Virus record (IMG/VR): IMGVR_UViG_3300025759_000769
Span: 1 to 22,503 of that record
Strand: one strand, 5' to 3'
Source: a virus
Length of the DNA: 22,503 bases
Positions 18,577-22,503 of this stretch are shown here, one piece after another. The position numbers and the translations under genes are program-made. The notes under the pieces were generated by a model. The model worked only from the letters and a program-made list of their open reading frames with translations. It ran no database searches and was not told the origin of the DNA. Numbering within the stretch: the first letter of the stretch is position 1; each line of letters starts with the position of its first letter.

Positions 18577-19847
18577 TGGATGCTAAGATACCCTATACTC
18601 CTAGGAAACATCAAATATACATACACCATAATATTGCTAACCACAGATGGTCTGTATTAGTTTGCCATAGAAGATTTGGCAAAACAGTCTGTATGATTAA
18701 TCAATTAATCAAATCAGCTTTACTTTCTGGATTGAAGAACCCTAGGTATGCCTATATTGCACCCACCTTCAAACAAGCAAAGTCTATTGCCTGGGATTAT
18801 ATGAAACAATTTACCAACCACATACCAGGAGTAAAGTTTAACGAAACAGAACTAAGGGTAGATTTTCCTAATGGTGCAAGAATAACCCTACTAGGATCAG
18901 AGAATTGCGATGGTTTACGAGGTATCTACTTAGATGGTTGTGTCATTGATGAGTATGCCAATGTAACAGAACGATTGTTTCCAGAGATTATACGACCTGC
19001 TTTATCAGATAGAAAAGGATATTGCGTATTTATTGGTACACCACAAGGAATGAATAATAACTTTTATGAACTATACCAACACGCACAAGGAGCAGAAGAT
19101 TGGTTTCATTACAAAGCAAAAGCATCAGATACCAAAATAGTAGATCCAGATGAATTAGAAAAAGCAAAAGAAGTCATGGGAGAGAATAAATATAAGCAAG
19201 AGTTTGAATGTGATTGGATTGCCAATATTGAAGGTGCTATTTATGGAGAGGTTCTAACAGAGATGGAAGATAAAAGGCAGCTACACAGAGTACCTTATGA
19301 TCCTGCTTTGCCTGTCTCTACTGCTTGGGATTTAGGAGTATCTGACCATACAGCTATTATCTTCTTTCAGCAATTAGGAAGTGCTATTAATATTATTGAT
19401 TACTATGAGGAACGAGGTCAAGGATTACCGCACTACATAGAGGTAGTGAATAGCAAGGATTATATTTATAAGGATCATTATGCTCCACACGATATTGAAG
19501 TCATGGAGTTCAGCAATGGCAAAACCAGAAGGGAAGTAGCTTATCAATTAGGTGTAAGGTTTAAGGTAGTTCCTAAACTTCCATTAGAAGATGGCATCCA
19601 TGCTACCTTGATGACCCTGCCTAGATGCTGGATAGATACAGATCATTGCAAAAAACTAATAGATGCGTTAAGACATTACCACAGAAAATATATAGACAAG
19701 AACAGGATGTTCAGATCTAAACCTGTACATGATTGGAGTTCACACGCTTGTGATGCCATGAGATATTTATCTGTAGGAATTACAGAATTAAATACTAGAC
19801 AAAATGCTCCACAAAATGTAGCAGATAATGAATATAGTATTTTATAA
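18576..19847 (+). CDS. terL: Terminase large subunit
   Basis: A 423-residue DNA-packaging motor. ATPase: Walker A CHRRFGKT (30-37), Walker B with IDE (124-126) and motif III IGTPQG (153-158), plus APTFKQAK (62-69). Nuclease domain (RNase H-like): Asp252 in TAWDLGVSDHT, Asp306 in APHDIEV and Asp393 in SSHACDAMRYL. It cuts concatemeric DNA and translocates it into procapsids through the portal encoded downstream. All key residues are present, so it appears functional. The start is coupled to the preceding small gene by TAATG; the next gene follows after a 12-nt leader. Confidence 0.95.
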   Translation: MDAKIPYTPRKHQIYIHHNIANHRWSVLVCHRRFGKTVCMINQLIKSALLSGLKNPRYAYIAPTFKQAKSIAWDYMKQFTNHIPGVKFNETELRVDFPNGARITLLGSENCDGLRGIYLDGCVIDEYANVTERLFPEIIRPALSDRKGYCVFIGTPQGMNNNFYELYQHAQGAEDWFHYKAKASDTKIVDPDELEKAKEVMGENKYKQEFECDWIANIEGAIYGEVLTEMEDKRQLHRVPYDPALPVSTAWDLGVSDHTAIIFFQQLGSAINIIDYYEERGQGLPHYIEVVNSKDYIYKDHYAPHDIEVMEFSNGKTRREVAYQLGVRFKVVPKLPLEDGIHATLMTLPRCWIDTDHCKKLIDALRHYHRKYIDKNRMFRSKPVHDWSSHACDAMRYLSVGITELNTRQNAPQNVADNEYSIL

Positions 19848-19859
19848 AAGGAATTTATT

Positions 19860-20081
19860 ATGGGAAGTTTATTTAGTCCAAAGATGCCAGCACTACCCCC
19901 AGTTCAACCTTTGCCTGAACCGCCGAAGGCAGAACTAAGTGCAGAAGAGAAACAAAGGATAGCGGATGAACAAGCTGCTATGGAGCGTAGAAGAAAAGGT
20001 CGTAAGTCTACTATTCTAACTGGACCTTTAGGTATTGAAACAGAAGCAACCACAGAAAAGAAAACTTTATTAGGAGGATAA
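19860..20081 (+). CDS. LLGG-tailed small protein 1 (between terL and portal)
   Basis: A 73-residue protein with a Pro-rich N-terminus (PKMPALPPVQPLPEPPKAEL), a charged helix, then the distinctive tail RKGRKSTILTGPLGIETEAT and a C-terminal KKTLLGG. A sister protein with the same R-K-G-R-x-[SA]-T-I-L-T...LLGG tail is encoded two genes on. Such proteins occur between terminase and portal in podoviruses; role unknown, perhaps head-assembly. The LLGG codons (TTATTAGGAGGA) supply the ribosome-binding site for the next ORF. Confidence 0.75.
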   Translation: MGSLFSPKMPALPPVQPLPEPPKAELSAEEKQRIADEQAAMERRRKGRKSTILTGPLGIETEATTEKKTLLGG

Positions 20082-20082
20082 T

Positions 20083-20232
20083 ATGGCAATTAAGAAAATA
20101 ATTAAAATGGCAAAAGAAATCATTAAACCAAAAAAAGAAAAACCTTTAGAATTAAAAAAGGAACAAGCAAAAGAAACTAAATCAGAAACAGTATCAGAAA
20201 ATACTAGCTCCTTAACTAGGGAGACAAACTAA
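20083..20232 (+). CDS. Small Lys-rich protein in terL-portal gap
   Basis: A 49-residue protein: MAIKKIIKMAKEIIKPKKEK followed by an acidic/Lys/Ser-Thr tail. It starts with a strong GGAGG site formed by the upstream gene's Gly-Gly codons, spaced 5 nt. It is not obviously like the LLGG proteins on each side. A basic amphipathic helix suggests nucleic-acid or membrane contact. No family recognised. Confidence 0.55.
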   Translation: MAIKKIIKMAKEIIKPKKEKPLELKKEQAKETKSETVSENTSSLTRETN

Positions 20233-20233
20233 C

Positions 20234-20488
20234 ATGGGTGCAGTAGCAGCAATAACAAAACCATTTATTAAACAAAAAATGCAAGAAGCTCCTAAACCAG
20301 CTACAACACCACAACCAGTTACTCCTACGACTGCAGAAGTTTCGCAAAGTGAAGCTACAGCCGCAGATGGTACTGGAGCTATGTCAAGAAAAGTAAAACG
20401 AAAAGGAAGATCAGCTACGATATTAACTTCATCTACAGGAGTAGACCAAAGCGTTACATTAGGTACACAAAGTTTATTAGGCGGATAA
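20234..20488 (+). CDS. LLGG-tailed small protein 2 (before portal)
   Basis: An 84-residue protein with a hydrophobic Ala start (MGAVAAITKPFIKQKMQEAP), a Pro/Thr linker (PATTPQPVTPTTAEVSQSEA), then RKVKRKGRSATILTSSTGVD and terminal SLLGG. It is a paralog of the protein encoded at 19860-20081 in its C-terminal third. The AGGGAG site lies about 10 nt upstream; the stop overlaps the portal start (TAATG). Likely a small head-assembly or portal-associated protein; role unknown. Confidence 0.75.
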   Translation: MGAVAAITKPFIKQKMQEAPKPATTPQPVTPTTAEVSQSEATAADGTGAMSRKVKRKGRSATILTSSTGVDQSVTLGTQSLLGG

Positions 20489-22110
20489 TGGCAAAAACAG
20501 AACTAAGCAAAAGTTTATTAAAACGATTTGATCGTCTGAAAGCTCAGCGTCAAAACTGGGAATCGCATTGGCAAGAAGTAGCAGACTACATGATGCCAAG
20601 AAAGGCAGATGTAACTAAATCCAGATCCAAAGGAGATAAGAGAACAGAATTAATTTTTGATTCTTCTCCTATGCAATCTTTGGAATTATTAGCAGCATCA
20701 CTTCATGGTATGCTGACGAACCCATCCACTCCTTGGTTCTCTTTACGATTCAAAGAAGATGGAATGGAAAATGAAGATGAAGCAAAAGAATGGCTAGAGT
20801 CTGCAACAGAAAGTATGTATGCCGCATTTAATCGTTCTAACTTCCAACAAGAAATTTTTGAATTATACCACGACCTGATCACCTTTGGCACAGCCGCAAT
20901 GTTTATTGAAGAGGATGAAGAAGATATTATTAAATTCTCTACGAGACACATTAATGAAATTTATATTTCTGAAAATGATAAAGGAAGAATAGATACAGTA
21001 TTTAGAAAATTTAAAATCTCTGCAAGAGCAGCATTACAAAAGTTTGGACAAGATGCGTCAGACAATATTGTAACTACTGCTAGAAAAGATCCATATGAAG
21101 AAATAGAGATACTGCATGTTGTATATCCAAGAGCTGATTTTGATCCTAAGAAACAAGACAAAGCCAATATGCCTTTTGCTTCTTGTTATATTGAAGCTGG
21201 CACAGGCAATGAATTATCTATGTCAGGATTCAAAGAGTTTCCTTTTGTAGTACCTCGTTACTTAAAAGCATCTCACGAAATTTATGGAAGATCTCCAGCG
21301 ATGACTGCTTTACCTGATGTGAAGATGTTAAATGAAATGTCTAAGACAACGATTAAAGCAGCTCAAAAACAAGTTGATCCACCTTTGCTTGTTCCTGATG
21401 ATGGATTTATTTTACCTGTACGAACTGTTCCTGGTGGACTGAACTTTTATAGATCTGGAACAAGAGATAGAATTGAACCACTCAACATTGGTGCAAATAA
21501 TCCATTAGGATTAAACATGGAAGAGCAAAGAAGAAACTCTATTCGTAATGCGTTCTATGTAAACCAACTGATGATGCAACAAGGTCCTCAAATGACAGCA
21601 ACAGAAGTCATCCAAAGGAACGAAGAGAAAATGAGATTACTAGGACCTGTGCTTGGTAGATTACAATCGGAATTGTTAAAACCTCTGATTGATAGAGTGT
21701 TTGCGATTATGATTAGAAAAAATATATTCTTACCTGCACCAGAATTTCTAGCAGGAAAAGATATTGAAATTGAATATGTATCACCACTTGCTAAAGCTCA
21801 AAAATCTTCAGAGCTACAATCTATTATGCGTGGTATAGAAATTATGGGATCACTTGCGAATGTTGCTCCTGTATTTGATTATATTAATTTTGATAAACTA
21901 GTGAAACATTTATTAGATATTGTAGGTGTGCCACAAAAAGTTTTAAAACCACAAGCACAAGTCAATTCGGAAAGACAACAAAAACAACAACAACAAGAAC
22001 AAGCTATGCAAATGCAACAGATGCAACAAATAGCACAAGCAGGAGGACAAGTAGCACCATTGGCAAAAGCATTGCCAGAGGAAGCAAAACAATTAGTATC
22101 AGGGGAGTAA
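20488..22110 (+). CDS. Portal (head-to-tail connector) protein
   Basis: A 540-residue T7-type portal. The N-terminus (LKRFDRLKAQRQNWESHWQE, VADYMMPRKAD, then DSSPMQSLELLAASLHGMLT and NPSTPWFSLRF) matches T7-like connectors. The middle contains YGRSPAMTALPDVKMLNEM and TATEVIQRNEEKM, as in connector wing and stem regions. The C-terminus is a Gln-rich low-complexity stretch (QQKQQQQEQAMQMQQMQQIA). It forms the dodecameric ring through which the terminase pushes DNA, and later the tail attachment point. The length matches the T7 family. Confidence 0.93.
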   Translation: MAKTELSKSLLKRFDRLKAQRQNWESHWQEVADYMMPRKADVTKSRSKGDKRTELIFDSSPMQSLELLAASLHGMLTNPSTPWFSLRFKEDGMENEDEAKEWLESATESMYAAFNRSNFQQEIFELYHDLITFGTAAMFIEEDEEDIIKFSTRHINEIYISENDKGRIDTVFRKFKISARAALQKFGQDASDNIVTTARKDPYEEIEILHVVYPRADFDPKKQDKANMPFASCYIEAGTGNELSMSGFKEFPFVVPRYLKASHEIYGRSPAMTALPDVKMLNEMSKTTIKAAQKQVDPPLLVPDDGFILPVRTVPGGLNFYRSGTRDRIEPLNIGANNPLGLNMEEQRRNSIRNAFYVNQLMMQQGPQMTATEVIQRNEEKMRLLGPVLGRLQSELLKPLIDRVFAIMIRKNIFLPAPEFLAGKDIEIEYVSPLAKAQKSSELQSIMRGIEIMGSLANVAPVFDYINFDKLVKHLLDIVGVPQKVLKPQAQVNSERQQKQQQQEQAMQMQQMQQIAQAGGQVAPLAKALPEEAKQLVSGE

Positions 22111-22113
22111 TAC

Positions 22114-22347
22114 ATGGATCATTTAAAACAATTAAAGATTAGCTATAAAAATATTTTTGAATCAGATGATGGAAAGTTAGTCATGTCTGATTTAGAGAAA
22201 CGATGTCATTATCATGCTACTACTAATGTAAAAGGAGATAGCCATGAAAGTGCATATATGGAAGGACAACGCAGCGTTCTTCTATTTATGAAACAAATGC
22301 TGCTAAAGGAAAACACTAATGTCAAACGAACAGATAACGGAGAATAA
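22114..22347 (+). CDS. Bbp19-like small phage protein
   Basis: A 77-residue protein: YKNIFESDDGKLVMSDLEKR, then CHYHATTNVKGDSHESAYME, then GQRSVLLFMKQML. The order F-x-x-x-x-G-x-x-V-x-x-D-L-x-x-x-C, an H-x-S-A-Y/F-x-E-G-x-R-S-V is the Bbp19 family pattern of podoviruses, positioned as usual between portal and scaffold. Virion or assembly role unproven. A GGGGAG site precedes the ATG, and the 3' end overlaps the next gene. Confidence 0.8.
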   Translation: MDHLKQLKISYKNIFESDDGKLVMSDLEKRCHYHATTNVKGDSHESAYMEGQRSVLLFMKQMLLKENTNVKRTDNGE

Positions 22348-22503
22348 TTCTTCGCCTGTAGAACAAGAGACAACACAACCAACTACAACTTCTACAGAAA
22401 CAACAGCACCAACAGAAGATACATTAATATCTTCTACAACCAATACAACAGCTCAAACTTCTAAATCTTGGAAAGAAATTATTAGTGAAGAGTACAGAAA
22501 GAA
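22319..22503 (+). CDS. Scaffold-like protein, 3'-truncated by window edge
   Basis: An ORF open to the window's end, beginning MSNEQITENNSSPVEQETTQ with a long Thr/Ser/Glu-rich disordered stretch, then SWKEIISEEYRKN. Acidic, flexible N-termini and position right after portal and a Bbp19-like gene fit a capsid assembly (scaffolding) protein. AAAGGAAAACACTA is the leader, overlapping the previous gene by 29 nt. The rest of the protein is outside the window. Confidence 0.7.
   Translation, partial: MSNEQITENNSSPVEQETTQPTTTSTETTAPTEDTLISSTTNTTAQTSKSWKEIISEEYRK

Noticed and set aside
21879-22115. Minus-strand Cys-rich ORF of 78 residues
   Set aside because: The Cys run is the antisense of the portal's Gln-rich C-terminus (CAA/CAG repeats read backwards); not a real gene.
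1-22503. CRISPR array, tRNA or rRNA genes
   Set aside because: No regularly spaced 25-40-bp repeats with unique spacers and no cloverleaf or rRNA-like stretches were seen.

Overview
This window is almost certainly a contiguous piece of a podovirus-type, T7-like-virion phage with a strongly AT-rich genome. The gene set is phage throughout: tail fibres, lysis genes, recombination and replication genes, terminase, portal and the start of a scaffold-like gene. AT-richness, very tight packing (many 1-4 nt TAATG or ATGA overlaps) and tail proteins of a kind I associate with marine phages suggest a marine alphaproteobacterial host, possibly SAR11-like. That host call is inference from composition and remembered resemblance, not from a marker gene. 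No tRNA, rRNA, CRISPR, IS element, integrase, DNA polymerase or RNA polymerase is visible in this window.

Layout. (1) 1-5445, plus strand: a late tail module with a 5'-truncated fibre, a C1q-like fibre, three tandem paralogous fibre proteins and small chaperone-like proteins. (2) 5450-8812, plus strand: a lysis module (XhlA-like coil plus membrane protein, PD-(D/E)XK nuclease, T4-type lysozyme, three-segment holin-like protein) followed by a train of tiny, often Lys/Arg- or Cys-rich proteins. (3) 12456 down to 8822, minus strand: a recombination and replication operon with a RecB/Cas4-type exonuclease, a one-span membrane protein, an ERF annealing protein, a beta-rich small protein, a DUF6378-like protein and, last, a protein consisting of an unknown N-terminus plus the DNA-binding domain IV of DnaA without its ATPase. 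(4) 12579-15306, plus strand: a Cro-like small HTH, small unknowns, a nuclease-fold candidate, a winged-helix replication-initiator candidate, a zinc-binding HGG protein and a terminase small subunit. (5) 17786 down to 15303, minus strand: a cassette block of small accessory ORFs with near-identical A-rich leaders and repeated 'EVA-stop' junctions. (6) 17817-18390: the largest gap, full of repeats. (7) 18391-22503, plus strand: terminase large subunit, small LLGG-tailed proteins, portal, a Bbp19-like protein and the start of a scaffold-like gene.

How it fits together. The divergent control region at 12457-12578 has two face-to-face promoters sharing one -35 element, and a perfect DnaA box TTATCCACA lies at the start-site side of the leftward promoter. 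That promoter drives the operon whose last gene encodes the DnaA-type DNA-binding domain, so autoregulation or a box-dependent start of replication is plausible. The initiator-like gene carries two perfect 17-bp repeats 21 bp apart between its winged helix and its C-terminal half, as in lambda O. The gap before terL holds an 8-9-bp phased C-free repeat array, hairpins, an AT-rich tract and imperfect DnaA boxes, making it a second origin or packaging-site candidate. Exonuclease plus ERF form a two-component recombination pair. Terminase and portal form the packaging module.
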